DNA of 64,000 nucleotides from Pedobacter hartonius (GTDB lineage: Bacteria; Bacteroidota; Bacteroidia; Sphingobacteriales; Sphingobacteriaceae): NCBI RefSeq assembly GCF_900107535.1, contig NZ_FNRA01000012.1:1-64000 (forward strand), given 5' to 3'. Position 1 is the first letter of the stretch, and every line of letters begins with the position of its first letter. The translations under genes were made by a program, and so were the position numbers. The notes below the pieces were generated by a model that ran no database searches, had not been told where the DNA came from, and worked only from the letters and a program-made list of their open reading frames with translations. Shown piece after piece: positions 35,637-45,274 of this stretch.

Positions 35637-36749
35637 TTACAGTGAGATGCCGCGTTTCCATGGGATGAAATCATCCTGGATATGGCGTACCGCACTTACT
35701 GTAGTATTTCCGCTTGCTACATCGATCACATAATTCAGGATACGTGCACCGGCTTCTTCAATGGTTTCTTCACCAGCGATGATCGAGCCTGTATCCAGAT
35801 CAATAATATCATTCATTTTATTGTAAAGCACTGTATTGGTAGATATCTTAACTACCGGGGCAATCGGGTTGCCGGTAGGTGTTCCCAGGCCAGTGGTGAA
35901 GAGCACAGTATTAGCCCCCGAGCCCACTTCAGCAGTGGTAGATTCTACATCATTACCTGGCGTGCACAGCAGGTTCAATCCCGGTTTTGTCACCTTCTCG
36001 GGATAGTCCAGAACATTCACCACGCTCAAAACCTTTGCCCCGGCAACATTCGGGTGGGTGATATATCCCGCCAGCAGGCCGCATAAGGTTTGTGAATCCT
36101 GGCGGATGCCGCCACAGCCACCATTGTGCGTCAGGAATTTGATTCCGTCCACATTCGGGAACATCCTGTTTTTCTTTTCTGTTTTTTCGGGATAGCTGAT
36201 CTGTGCATTGAGGATCTCTTCCACACCTGCCCCGCTCTGGTAAAGCGACATCAGCTCCTTGGCCTGGGCCTGGTAATTTTCATTCCTGCCATAACCAAGG
36301 TTATTCAGCAGTGCTTCCTGAATCACATCGAGGTTTCTGTTCTCACAGAACACCATGGGGATCACCAGCCAGTGGTTGGCTGTCCCTACCTGTCCGTCAG
36401 TACGGTGAAAGCCATTGAAAGTTTTGTCCTTCCAGGCAGATACGTCAGGCACATGCCAGTCCATATGGTTTTCACCCGTATCAAAGCCTGTTGCCGCATG
36501 TTTTAGATTAGCGGTAGTCAGCACCGCCCCTTTTGGCACCGGCAGTTTGGCCTTGCCAACCAGAACACCATACATGATCACCTGGTCATCCGTCCGCAGG
36601 CCCTGCGTAACAAATTTATGCTTTGCTTTTACATGATCTTTTAAGATGTAGACCTCATTGCCATAGGTGATCTCCTCACCCTCGGCCAGATCTACCAGGG
36701 CCACCAGCACATTATCTTTCGGGTGTACCTTTAATATTTTCTTTTCCAT
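35637..36749 (-). CDS. uxaA: altronate dehydratase with a large internal deletion
   Basis: A 370-residue protein; intact UxaA is about 495-550. Residues 1-240 match the SAF-like N-terminal domain and the first part of the core (GFHRTDGQVGTANHWLVIP, THNGGCGGIRQDSQTLCGLLAGYITHPNVAGA). After AKVLS the sequence jumps to VVNVLDYPEKVTKPGLNLLCTPGNDVESTT and runs to the normal end (DDFIPWKRGISL). About 150-180 residues are missing in frame, including the CGGSDGFSG motif and the NPSPGN segment of the family. The enzyme would dehydrate altronate to KDG with an iron centre, but without this block it is probably inactive. Junction is near 36020-36032. Confidence 0.85.
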   Translation of the reverse strand: MEKKILKVHPKDNVLVALVDLAEGEEITYGNEVYILKDHVKAKHKFVTQGLRTDDQVIMYGVLVGKAKLPVPKGAVLTTANLKHAATGFDTGENHMDWHVPDVSAWKDKTFNGFHRTDGQVGTANHWLVIPMVFCENRNLDVIQEALLNNLGYGRNENYQAQAKELMSLYQSGAGVEEILNAQISYPEKTEKKNRMFPNVDGIKFLTHNGGCGGIRQDSQTLCGLLAGYITHPNVAGAKVLSVVNVLDYPEKVTKPGLNLLCTPGNDVESTTAEVGSGANTVLFTTGLGTPTGNPIAPVVKISTNTVLYNKMNDIIDLDTGSIIAGEETIEEAGARILNYVIDVASGNTTVSAVRHIQDDFIPWKRGISL

Positions 36750-36758
36750 TTGATGCGC

Positions 36759-38279
36759 CTATTTAACAGCCTTCAGTTTACGGTTTAAGTTCTCTAAAGC
36801 AGCTGTAATTCCTTTCTCAAGGATATTGTCGTAATCATTTTCCACCACCTCAATAAAACCAGGGATCTCGTTCAGGTCGGCTCCCCAAAATTCGGGATCA
36901 TTTAATACCTCTTCCACGTATTCAGCTTCATTCACCTCAACGGTTTTCCGGTAGAAGTATGCCGCGCTATCATCATTGATCACATATTTCAGTCCGTTGA
37001 ACGATCCGTAATATTTACCGCCTTCCAGTTTGGAGGAGCGCATAAAATGCAGGAATGCTGCGAAACCGAAAGTAATAAATGGCGGAATGGTATTGAAAAG
37101 CGTATGGTAGTTAAACAGCACGGGCAGCACACGGATTTTCATCTTCATTGCATACTGAACTGTAATGCTGAGCCATAAATGTTTGATATGCGGATTTGCA
37201 AAACGGTCAATCACGGTGCCTGAAAAAACAAGTGCCTCTTCAAGCGACACCTGGTACGGGATAGCCGGGGCGATCTCCTTGCGCATCACCTGCTCCACAA
37301 AATTTAGTACATCTGCATTATCCATTCCGTCCTTCACGGTATCAATTCCTGAAAGACAGGCAATTCCTGAAGTTAATGTATGCGTGCCGTTCAGCAAACG
37401 TACTTTTAGTTCACGGTAGATTTCGATGTCCGGTTTAACGATCAGTCCTTTATCTGCCTGCATAAAGCTTAGCACTCCGGCTACCTTATCATTGCCCTCA
37501 ACCGCCCAGAGGCGGTAAGGCTCTGCAAGGATCAGGAGCTGGTCTTCATATCCGAGTTCATCCTTTAGTTCGGCAAGTTTAGCGGCATCAGGTTTTCCAG
37601 GAACAATCCTGTCCACCAGTGAATTGCAGAAGATATTGCTGGCTTTGGACCAGTTAATGAATTCGTCTTCCAGCAGGTTATAAGCTGCAAGTTCATACAC
37701 AATAACCTCCAGTTTCTTTCCATTTTCAGGAATCAGTTCGGTAGCAATCACTACCAGGCCGGCATTGGCGGTATTTCCAAGTGCCTTATATCTTTCATAC
37801 AATACGGCAAGCAGCTTTCCGGGGAAGGATGCAGGCGGATTGCCGGCAACAGGCTCATTCAGCAATTGAATACCTACTTCAGTAGTATTCGACACCACGA
37901 GCTTTAACTCCGGATCTATAGCTACCTCCAGGATTGCAGACCAATCCTTTTCGGCGGAGATGACCCTTGAAATTGCTGAAGACACGATATTCTCTTCAAC
38001 GTTCTTTCCGTCCTCAATTCCGCGTACACCAATGGTATACAGGCTGTCCTGGTTGTCGAAATCTGATGTATCGCCATTTCCGGTAGATTTAACGATCACA
38101 ATGCGGCCATTGAATATACCTTGTCTGTTCGCTTTATCAACAAAATAATCGGGAAGGCCACGGAGTAAAACACCAGTTCCGAACTGCAGAACTTTTTCAG
38201 GAAGGCTTAACAGGTCTTCAGCGGGAACAATTACCTTAGCGGTATCGATATTTTTTAAATTTTCTTTGGTTAGTATCAT
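36759..38279 (-). CDS. uxaB: tagaturonate reductase (altronate oxidoreductase)
   Basis: A protein of 506 residues from the ATG at 38279 (MILTKENLKN). It belongs to the mannitol dehydrogenase/UxaB family: QFGTGVLLRGLPDYFVDKANRQG is the NAD-binding Rossmann start, VVSNTTEVGIQ follows, and the C-terminal domain has KVRLLNGTHTLTSGIACLSGIDTVKDGM with the catalytic Lys/Asn/His cluster. It reduces tagaturonate to altronate with NADH. It is the first gene of the uxaB-uxaA-uxaC-kdgK-eda-transporter-gapN operon, and a candidate LacI operator lies 80 bases upstream. Confidence 0.93.
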   Translation of the reverse strand: MILTKENLKNIDTAKVIVPAEDLLSLPEKVLQFGTGVLLRGLPDYFVDKANRQGIFNGRIVIVKSTGNGDTSDFDNQDSLYTIGVRGIEDGKNVEENIVSSAISRVISAEKDWSAILEVAIDPELKLVVSNTTEVGIQLLNEPVAGNPPASFPGKLLAVLYERYKALGNTANAGLVVIATELIPENGKKLEVIVYELAAYNLLEDEFINWSKASNIFCNSLVDRIVPGKPDAAKLAELKDELGYEDQLLILAEPYRLWAVEGNDKVAGVLSFMQADKGLIVKPDIEIYRELKVRLLNGTHTLTSGIACLSGIDTVKDGMDNADVLNFVEQVMRKEIAPAIPYQVSLEEALVFSGTVIDRFANPHIKHLWLSITVQYAMKMKIRVLPVLFNYHTLFNTIPPFITFGFAAFLHFMRSSKLEGGKYYGSFNGLKYVINDDSAAYFYRKTVEVNEAEYVEEVLNDPEFWGADLNEIPGFIEVVENDYDNILEKGITAALENLNRKLKAVK

Positions 38280-38357
38280 GTAACAGGTGGAATATTTGCT
38301 AAACAACAATTCTAACGATTATATAGAAATAATGATCCCATCCATCGGGTTTTTATC

Positions 38358-38369
38358 TACGCAATCGTT
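38358..38369. promoter_or_regulatory. candidate LacI-type operator upstream of uxaB
   Basis: TACGCAATCGTT is identical to a 12-mer found upstream of the intact LacI gene (42040-42051). It lies between GH105 and uxaB, about 80 bases before the uxaB start, where an operator would be expected. Here the right half of the GCAA-TCG-TTGC palindrome is imperfect. Confidence 0.55.
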
Positions 38370-38396
38370 ATCGGAACTAACATAATGTGCCATTTT

Positions 38397-40334
38397 CTAC
38401 TTTTTGTTAACTACGGGTAATTGTCCGGCAATCCAATCTGTAAGATCTCCTGCGGCATTAAAGTTCTCGTATTCTCCGGGTATCTTTCTGCCATCGGTAT
38501 ACTCATTATATAACCATGGATCTCCGATTGCGTATACGCTGCCTTTGCCGAGGCGGGCAACTGCCATGACTGCATTTCCTTCCTTATCCTGTAACGCAGA
38601 TCTGGCAGGGCTCTTTAGCTGCAGAGTGCTGTATTCTTTCACATAGATCTGTTTGATATCCTTGAAAAGAGTATTTGAGGAAGGGATTATGATACTGCCC
38701 ATTTCAAATTTGCTGCCTGTTACGCGGTTCTTACTATCCTTATTGAAAGTGATGCCGAAGTTTGCGGTCAGCTGGTTCAGGTGGTCCAGTTCCACATTTC
38801 CCGTATCATTGGCCCTGATGACCAGTACACCGCCGGCTTTTACCCAATTTGTGATTGCGGTGATGTGCGCCGCACCGATATAATTAGGTTTTGGGTTTTC
38901 CTTTACGATATCCGGGTCTGCGATGATATATACAGCAGCATTCTTTAAATTTGCCGCTGTTGGTGCTGCAGTGAGGCTTTTAAGTTTAAATCCTCTTTGT
39001 TCGAATACCTGGCCCCAGAGTGAATATCCTCCGTTGCTCATCTCTTCCCATTTGTAATGCCACTGTATGTCTTGCCCGCTCTGGTCTTTTTTAACTTCAC
39101 TATTGAAATAATAGTCCAGCATTACCGTTTTCCCCAATCCTTTTTTCGCTACTGCTGCCAGGTCCATTTCATTGGCGGCCAGCATAAACGCCCCTACACC
39201 TTTAGGATCATTGGTGATCACCTTCTCGCGGATGTAATATTCAAACGATCCGTCACGGTAAGGCTTACCGCCCAGACCAGAAACACTTACTGTTCCTTTC
39301 AGGTTTACCTGGCTGGAGGCACGCTGCTCAATAAATTCCTTTTGAATTCCTGCATATCCCTTTTTGGCTACAGCTGCATAACTGACAGGCAGATAAACCT
39401 TCCTTACACCCTTCTGCAAAGCATAGACGAACATACTGGAAGCAGATGACTCCAGGTAATTCCCTTTCCTGTCTGGCAGGTTCAGGATATCATACCACAC
39501 TCCTGATTCGGGGTCCTGGTATTTCTGAACTGCTGTTGCCAGGCGGGATAAAATGGCGAGCAGTTCTTTTCTCTTAGTGTGGCTTGCCGGGAAATTATCC
39601 AGCACATCCACCAGTGCCATGGCGTACCAGCCCATTGCCCTGCCCCAGAAATGAGGGGAATGCCCGGTTTGCGGGTCTGCCCATTTTTGTTCTTTAGATT
39701 CATCCCAGCCATGGTATAACAGGCCTGTCTTTGCATCCCTGGAATGTTTTTCCATAAAAATAAACTGATTGGCAATATCGTCAAAAGCCTTGTCATCCCG
39801 GATCAGTGCCGCGTATTCTGCATAAAACGGTTCACCCATATATAATCCGTCCAGCCACATCTGGTAAGGGTATACTTTTTTATGCCAGAAACCGCCTTCC
39901 TTTGTCCGGGGTTGTAACTGCAGCTGGTTCCACAACAGCGTTGCGGCCTTAAAATATTTTTGTTGACCAGTTACCTTATACAAGGTCAGTAGGGAGCTTC
40001 CGTTTTTGATGTTATCTATATTGTGTGCATCCTGGTTATAGGTCCTGATGTCACCTTCGGGTGTTACAAAATGGTCCATGCTTTTTTGGACATAGCGGAA
40101 GTAATCTGCATTGCCGGTGCGGCGCCAGATGGCGTCTACACCTTCCAGGATTATGCCCTGGTCATAAGTCCATCTTACGGGGTGGCCGCCCATGGATAGG
40201 GAATCCTTCCAGATGTCCATGACTGTGGCGGCCATCTGTTCTGACAAAGGTTTTGTCTGGGCCTGCGTTCCACTGATCGTTCCTGCACAGGTTGCGATCA
40301 GGCAAAATGCTGTAAATCTCAAAGATAAGTTCAT
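38397..40334 (-). CDS. GH105 unsaturated rhamnogalacturonyl hydrolase with C-terminal extra domain
   Basis: A protein of 645 residues with signal peptide MNLSLRFTAFCLIATCAGTISGTQA. Residues about 30-380 form the (alpha/alpha)6 GH105 domain: VRWTYDQGIILEGVDAIW, MWLDGLYMGEPFYAEYA with the probable catalytic Asp, and HFWGRAMGWYAMALVDVLDNF. Residues about 400-645 form a second domain (YIIADPDIVKEN, WVKAGGVLVIRANDT, GSVYAIGDPWLYNEY) like the DUF4350/GATase-like module. The enzyme removes unsaturated galacturonyl groups from pectin or rhamnogalacturonan fragments in the periplasm. It is 6 bases downstream of the GH28 gene. Confidence 0.9.
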   Translation of the reverse strand: MNLSLRFTAFCLIATCAGTISGTQAQTKPLSEQMAATVMDIWKDSLSMGGHPVRWTYDQGIILEGVDAIWRRTGNADYFRYVQKSMDHFVTPEGDIRTYNQDAHNIDNIKNGSSLLTLYKVTGQQKYFKAATLLWNQLQLQPRTKEGGFWHKKVYPYQMWLDGLYMGEPFYAEYAALIRDDKAFDDIANQFIFMEKHSRDAKTGLLYHGWDESKEQKWADPQTGHSPHFWGRAMGWYAMALVDVLDNFPASHTKRKELLAILSRLATAVQKYQDPESGVWYDILNLPDRKGNYLESSASSMFVYALQKGVRKVYLPVSYAAVAKKGYAGIQKEFIEQRASSQVNLKGTVSVSGLGGKPYRDGSFEYYIREKVITNDPKGVGAFMLAANEMDLAAVAKKGLGKTVMLDYYFNSEVKKDQSGQDIQWHYKWEEMSNGGYSLWGQVFEQRGFKLKSLTAAPTAANLKNAAVYIIADPDIVKENPKPNYIGAAHITAITNWVKAGGVLVIRANDTGNVELDHLNQLTANFGITFNKDSKNRVTGSKFEMGSIIIPSSNTLFKDIKQIYVKEYSTLQLKSPARSALQDKEGNAVMAVARLGKGSVYAIGDPWLYNEYTDGRKIPGEYENFNAAGDLTDWIAGQLPVVNKK

Positions 40335-40340
40335 AAGGGT

Positions 40341-41825
40341 TTATTTTTTATCACCGGTCAGTATCACACGTACATTCTTTTGCTGCACATTTTTTGCTTC
40401 CTGGATTTCCACGCCTTCCCTTGCCTGGATCACCATATTGTCGAGATAGATATCACTGATATTCAGTTCGGGCAGTCCTCTGATGAACACCGCTTTCCTT
40501 GCACCGTCACATACCACATTGCTGATATGGAAATCCCTGAAGACAGGAGTTTCTTCGGTGACAGGGTATTTAACAACTTTTGGTGCATCTCTGTTCTCAC
40601 CTTTCAGGGCGATAGGGTCTTGTGCTGCGTAATACATATCAAAGAGGATTGCTTCGCCTATAATGTCTTTCATTACAATATCCTTTGCATAAATGGCTTC
40701 GACAACACCACCACGGCCGCGTGTAGTTTTAAAGCGGAGACCGATGTCTGTACCGATAAATGAGCAGTCATAAATAAAAATACTGTTAGCGCCGCCGGAC
40801 ATTTCGCTACCGATCACCACGCCGCCATGTGCATGGTAGACGGTACTGTTGCGGATAATCACGTTTTTCGTGGGTAGCCCGCGTTTACGGCCTTCTGCGT
40901 CCCTGCCTGATTTGATACAGATCCCGTCATCCCCTACATCAAAGGTGCTGCCTTCAACCAATACGTTTTTGCAGGACTCGATATCAATCCCATCGCCATT
41001 TGCCGCGTACCATGGGTTTTTAGCGTATACATTCCTTACGATCAGGTCCTCGCACATCAGTGGATGGAGGTTCCATGCCGGCGAATTTTGAAAGGTCACC
41101 CCTTCAAGCAATACGCGTTTACAGTTATTGAGCACCACCAGGTTTGGCCTTAAAAAATCCTTTATTGATGCGTAGAATTCGGGGGTTTTATCCGGAGACA
41201 GGGCACCGGCATTCTTTAGTAATGACCCTTTTGCCGATTGCACTGAAGGGTACCACATTTTCTTTGCCTCGATCACTGTGCCGCCGGACGCAAGCAGCCG
41301 GTTCCATTGGCTTTCTGTGAGCTTGTCCTTTTTCACCATCCTCCAGGCATCACCATTTCCATCGATGATTCCGGAACCGGTAATCGCGATGTTTTCAGCA
41401 TCCGTGGTTGAAACCGGAGATTGGTTGCGCATTTGCGGAATCCCTTCCCAATCGCCCTTTAGCAGTTTGTACTGGCTAAAGTCTTTGGTAAACTGCAGCA
41501 ATGCATTCTTCTGAAGGTGTAAGTTCACGTTACTCTGCAATACGACCGGTCCGGTTACCCAGAGTCCTGCCGGTACCAATACCACACCGCCGCCCTTTTT
41601 ATGAGAGGCCGTAATCGCATCGTTAATACTTTTCGTGTTTAGGGTAACACCATCATTTTTGGCGCCGAAAGTGGTAATACGAATCGTATCATTTCTGAAT
41701 TTCGTTTCTTTTACCTCCGGAAGATGGCTAAAAGAATAGGGTTTTACTTGAGCAATGGCCTGCAAAGCAGACAACAGTATCAGCGCGGAAAACAGGGCTT
41801 GGCTGAATAAATTGAATTTATTCAT
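40341..41825 (-). CDS. GH28 family polygalacturonase (pectin hydrolase)
   Basis: A protein of 494 residues with signal peptide MNKFNLFSQALFSALILLSALQAIAQ. It is a right-handed beta-helix enzyme. GH28 catalytic motifs are complete: DGIDIESC (NTD-type Asp), VGDDGICIKSG (Asp-Asp), HGGVVIGSEMSGG (His) and LRFKTTRGRGG (RxK substrate-binding). It hydrolyses alpha-1,4-galacturonan or oligogalacturonides in the periplasm or outside the cell, feeding the uxa genes. It is the first gene of a GH28-GH105 operon read away from the LacI regulator. Confidence 0.93.
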   Translation of the reverse strand: MNKFNLFSQALFSALILLSALQAIAQVKPYSFSHLPEVKETKFRNDTIRITTFGAKNDGVTLNTKSINDAITASHKKGGGVVLVPAGLWVTGPVVLQSNVNLHLQKNALLQFTKDFSQYKLLKGDWEGIPQMRNQSPVSTTDAENIAITGSGIIDGNGDAWRMVKKDKLTESQWNRLLASGGTVIEAKKMWYPSVQSAKGSLLKNAGALSPDKTPEFYASIKDFLRPNLVVLNNCKRVLLEGVTFQNSPAWNLHPLMCEDLIVRNVYAKNPWYAANGDGIDIESCKNVLVEGSTFDVGDDGICIKSGRDAEGRKRGLPTKNVIIRNSTVYHAHGGVVIGSEMSGGANSIFIYDCSFIGTDIGLRFKTTRGRGGVVEAIYAKDIVMKDIIGEAILFDMYYAAQDPIALKGENRDAPKVVKYPVTEETPVFRDFHISNVVCDGARKAVFIRGLPELNISDIYLDNMVIQAREGVEIQEAKNVQQKNVRVILTGDKK

Positions 41826-42148
41826 ATTTGATCGTTAAATATAGGAAATGAGGAGGCAAACTTTAACCTCCGCCGCTGTTCCGGCTAAAAGTATGATCAG
41901 AAAAGCGTTGAATATAAGTCGGATAATTATAATTTGATAGCGGCGGGGTATGTTCATACAAGGTATCTGGTTTCAGTGTGGTAATCCTGCAATTCTAATA
42001 AGTTTTTCGTCATAAAGAATTTACATCATATTATTAATTTACGCAATCGTTGCCAAAAACAATTTTTGTGTCATAAAAATTCAAATTATTTCATTAAACT
42101 TGTAGAAGAAGGTCCATTATTGCCGCCTATAAATACTCCTTTAAACTA
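41826..42148. promoter_or_regulatory. divergent control region between GH28 and lacI-type gene
   Basis: About 320 AT-rich bases between divergently read genes. It contains GCAATCGTTGC at 42043-42053, a perfect GCAA-TCG-TTGC palindrome of the LacI operator type, inside the 12-mer shared with the uxaB upstream region. Promoters for both genes should lie here, but I cannot place them securely. Confidence 0.6.
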
Positions 42149-43159
42149 ATGTTTGAGAGCTCTACCATTAAAGATATTGCCAGGGCCCTGGGCCTTTCTA
42201 CCTCTACCGTCTCCAGAGCACTAAGAGATAGCTACGAAATCAGCGCAGGAACAAAAAAGCTGGTGATGGAATATGCCAAGCAGGTAAACTACAGGCCCAA
42301 CCCGAATGCTTTAAGCCTTAAGGAAAGAAGAAGTAAATCGATCGGTATTGTGGTTAGCGAAGTGGCTAATCACTACTTTTCACAGGCGATTAATGGAATC
42401 GAGTCAATTGCCAACAGCCGCGGGTATACGGTGATTATCACCCAAACCCATGAATCATTTGAAAGGGAGAAGACCAACGTACAGCATCTTGCTTCGAGAT
42501 CTGTAGACGGGCTGCTCATCTCCCTGTCTGCCGAAACCAATGATGTAAGCCATTTGGAACAGTTACATCAGCGGGGATTACCGATCGTATTTTTCGACCG
42601 TGTACCTGAGCGCATCAATACGTATAAGATCATTGCCGACAATGCGATGGGAGCTTTTGAAGCGACCTTACACCTGATCCGGTCCGGGCATAAAAAGATT
42701 GCACATATTTCAAGTTCTGCCCATTTATCCATCAGTATCGAAAGGTTATCTGGATATACTGATGCTTTAAATAAAAATGGAATATCCATTCAACCTGAGT
42801 ATATTAAAAATTGTTCGCATGGTGGAATGATTCAGGATGAAGTGGAAACTGCAGTAAAGGAGTTACTGAACCTGAAGGATAAGCCTGATGCAATATTTGT
42901 TGCCGGCGACCGACTAACGATGGGCTGTATGCATGTCTTGAAAAAGCTGAATATGCTCAATCCTACTCTAATTGCCATTGCCGGGTTTAGCAATTCGGAC
43001 GTACTTGATCTGTTCAACCCTCCTATCACTTCCGTTTTTCAGCCAGCCTTTGATATGGGGCAGCTGGCTACGGAAAAGTTGCTGGAACTGATCGAAGCAA
43101 AGTTTCCGGTGACTGAATTTGAGCAGACGATCTTAAACACGAAATTATTTATCAGGTAA
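42149..43159 (+). CDS. LacI family transcriptional regulator of the pectin/hexuronate genes
   Basis: A complete LacI-type regulator of 336 residues. N-terminal helix-turn-helix: IKDIARALGLSTSTVSRALRDSYEISAGTKK, followed by the hinge PNALSLKERRSKSIGIVV. The periplasmic-binding-like effector domain has VDGLLISLS, FFDRVPE, HKKIAHISSS and PDAIFVAGDRLTMGCM. It is read away from the GH28-GH105 operon and lies between the degradation and Kdu genes. It probably represses both and is released by a uronate intermediate, as ExuR/KdgR-type regulators are. Effector identity is inferred. Confidence 0.9.
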   Translation: MFESSTIKDIARALGLSTSTVSRALRDSYEISAGTKKLVMEYAKQVNYRPNPNALSLKERRSKSIGIVVSEVANHYFSQAINGIESIANSRGYTVIITQTHESFEREKTNVQHLASRSVDGLLISLSAETNDVSHLEQLHQRGLPIVFFDRVPERINTYKIIADNAMGAFEATLHLIRSGHKKIAHISSSAHLSISIERLSGYTDALNKNGISIQPEYIKNCSHGGMIQDEVETAVKELLNLKDKPDAIFVAGDRLTMGCMHVLKKLNMLNPTLIAIAGFSNSDVLDLFNPPITSVFQPAFDMGQLATEKLLELIEAKFPVTEFEQTILNTKLFIR

Positions 43160-43196
43160 AGCTGCTCCACCGGTCCTGATGAAGCAGCTATAATCC

Positions 43197-44477
43197 TTAT
43201 TTCACAAGGATTGGGCTGTTATAGGTATTTGTTTCCTTTGACAGGTAACTTTTAAAACGTGATGCTGTTGTAAAGGCAGCGTCAGAACGTTCCCAGCAGG
43301 AGTAAAAGCGAAAGGCCACTTTTTGTTTTGCTGAAGGAACTTTCATCAGTACGGCGTAGGTGTTCAGCACCTCGCTACCTGCATCTGGCGTTTTTCCGAA
43401 AGCAACAAAGTCTGCTTTGTTGACTAACACGGCCATTCCAAGGTTATCTTTGTTTTCACTTTGCTGATCAAATGTAGACAACAGCATGGCGTTATTGATA
43501 CTGTCCTGCATTGCTTTAGTGCTCTTCAGATTAACAATACCCGTAACCAGTTTAGCCCCCTTCGGTGCATTTTTAAGGGACACCCTGCTTTCATAGAAAT
43601 ATTGCCCGCCCCAGATGCTAATCTCTTCGGTAAGGCTGGTTAATTTGCCATTTCCCATTACGTTCCATTGCGGGTACTCCATCTGGAAAATCGCACGTAC
43701 CGGTCCATCAGCAATTTTCCTGTAAATGATCTTTCCCATATTTACACCGCCCAGTCTTACCAGCGTATCACTTTTGCCTGCTACCGGGACACTTAGTGCC
43801 AGTGATCCGGCCCCAAGGGATTTCCCTACTGCGAGGATATCCATTCCCCAGGGTGCCAGGTGATGGTAGATGACTGAAGGGTCAACCCCTACTATATCCA
43901 TCATCATGTCAGTTGTTGTTTTACCCCAGATATCTTTGGTATTTCTTACATCCATATAGATCCTGAAACCTACCTTATCATTTTCCCAGGCTGGCCCTTC
44001 GGTAAGAAAGGGGGGCAGCTTTGCTTTGGTGAAATCAGTATTAGGTTGCCCGGCGGGTACCGTGTCAGCCAATAGAGCCGGCCCAAATATATCATTGGCG
44101 AGTTTCCGTCTTTGTCTTACATGCGCTACGGGGGCTCCTGAAACCAGGACATCCCCGCTTAGCACCACTTTCAGCTTCACCGTTTCCCTGGATTTGAAAC
44201 TGTAGAGGAACACGGCCTTATCCCATTTGCCGTTGCCGTCAAGATCATCAAATTGCATAGCTACCGGTTGTTTCTGTCCGGTAATTTCCAGGGGTTCCAC
44301 TTCGGGCAGTTTACCCAGTTTCTTTTCGAGGAAAGTGCGGTCCAGTTCGATCAGTTCGTTTTTACGTGCTACCGGCAGCTGGTTTTTCAACTGAATAACG
44401 GTTTGTTGTGCGCTCAGTTTTGTGCTGCTGCATGCCAGGAATAGTATCCATATGCCTTTTTGAAATCCTTTCATCAT
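43197..44477 (-). CDS. DUF4861 family secreted protein (pectin-locus associated)
   Basis: A protein of 426 residues from the ATGATG at 44477. The N-terminus (FQKGIWILFLACSSTKLSAQQ) is an export signal that could be read either as a lipobox (FLAC) or as a signal peptidase I site (SAQ). The body matches the DUF4861 pattern with LDDLDG-like MQFDDLDGNGKWDKAVFLYSF, DIWGKTTTDMMMDIVGVDPSVIYHHLAPWGMD and FYSCWERSDAAF. DUF4861 proteins occur in pectin utilisation loci, but I know of no settled activity. It starts 8 bases after kduD in the same operon. Confidence 0.82.
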   Translation of the reverse strand: MMKGFQKGIWILFLACSSTKLSAQQTVIQLKNQLPVARKNELIELDRTFLEKKLGKLPEVEPLEITGQKQPVAMQFDDLDGNGKWDKAVFLYSFKSRETVKLKVVLSGDVLVSGAPVAHVRQRRKLANDIFGPALLADTVPAGQPNTDFTKAKLPPFLTEGPAWENDKVGFRIYMDVRNTKDIWGKTTTDMMMDIVGVDPSVIYHHLAPWGMDILAVGKSLGAGSLALSVPVAGKSDTLVRLGGVNMGKIIYRKIADGPVRAIFQMEYPQWNVMGNGKLTSLTEEISIWGGQYFYESRVSLKNAPKGAKLVTGIVNLKSTKAMQDSINNAMLLSTFDQQSENKDNLGMAVLVNKADFVAFGKTPDAGSEVLNTYAVLMKVPSAKQKVAFRFYSCWERSDAAFTTASRFKSYLSKETNTYNSPILVK

Positions 44478-44484
44478 GTTGGTT

Positions 44485-45255
44485 TTATCTGCCCATCCAG
44501 CCACCGTCTACGGTCAGCAATGTGCCACAAATATAGTCGGACGCTTTCGAGCTCAGAAAAACTATCGAACCTTTAAAATCATCTGCCTCTCCCCATCTGC
44601 CTGCAGGGATACGCTCCAGGATAGAGCGGTTACGGTTTTCGTCGGCTCTCAGCGCATTGGTATTGTCAGTGGAAACATATCCCGGAACGATAGCATTTAC
44701 ATTGATGCCTTTAGCAGACCATTCATTCGAAAAGGCCTTGGTTAATTGTGCCACAGCACCTTTACTTGCTGAATATCCCGGAACGTTTATACCTCCCTGG
44801 AAAGCCAGTAAGGAGGCTGTGAAGATGATCTTACCGCTTCCTCTGGCGATCATTCCCTTACCAATTTCCCTTGTCAGGATAAAGGGAGCGGTCTGGTTTA
44901 CTGCAATCACTTCGTCCCAGTAGGCATCAGTGTGTTCTGCGGCAGGCCGGCGCTGGATTGTACCGGCATTATTTACCAGGATATCAATTACCGGGTGTCC
45001 TGCTTTTACTTTATCAATGAACACGTAAAGTGACGCTCTATTACCCAGATCACACTGATAAGCGGTGAATTTCCTACCCAGGGCGGAAACCTGTTTTTCC
45101 ACTTCACTGCCCTCAGTTTCGAGGTTTGCAGATACGCCTATGATATCTGCTCCGGCTTCTGCAAGGGCAATGGCCATTGCCATGCCCATTCCTCGTTTGC
45201 ATCCCGTGACAAGTGCTGTTTTTCCGGTGAGATCAAATGTATTTAATACTGACAT
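44485..45255 (-). CDS. kduD: 2-deoxy-D-gluconate 3-dehydrogenase / 5-keto-4-deoxyuronate-pathway SDR KduD
   Basis: A short-chain dehydrogenase of 256 residues: NAD-binding TGCKRGMGMAMAIALAEAG, NNAG in VNNAGTIQRRPA, catalytic Ser/Tyr/Lys in FTASLLAFQGG and VPGYSASKGAVAQLTKA. It matches KduD in length and in the N-terminus (FDLTGKTALVTGCKRGMG). KduD reduces 2,5-diketo-3-deoxygluconate to KDG. It follows kduI by 19 bases. Confidence 0.92.
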   Translation of the reverse strand: MSVLNTFDLTGKTALVTGCKRGMGMAMAIALAEAGADIIGVSANLETEGSEVEKQVSALGRKFTAYQCDLGNRASLYVFIDKVKAGHPVIDILVNNAGTIQRRPAAEHTDAYWDEVIAVNQTAPFILTREIGKGMIARGSGKIIFTASLLAFQGGINVPGYSASKGAVAQLTKAFSNEWSAKGINVNAIVPGYVSTDNTNALRADENRNRSILERIPAGRWGEADDFKGSIVFLSSKASDYICGTLLTVDGGWMGR

Positions 45256-45274
45256 AGTTTGTTTGGTTATCTGA

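Noticed and set aside
43160..43189. Weak hairpin AGCTGCT/AGCAGCT between the LacI and DUF4861 genes
   Set aside because: It has a 7-bp stem with a 16-base loop and no T-run, too weak to call a terminator.
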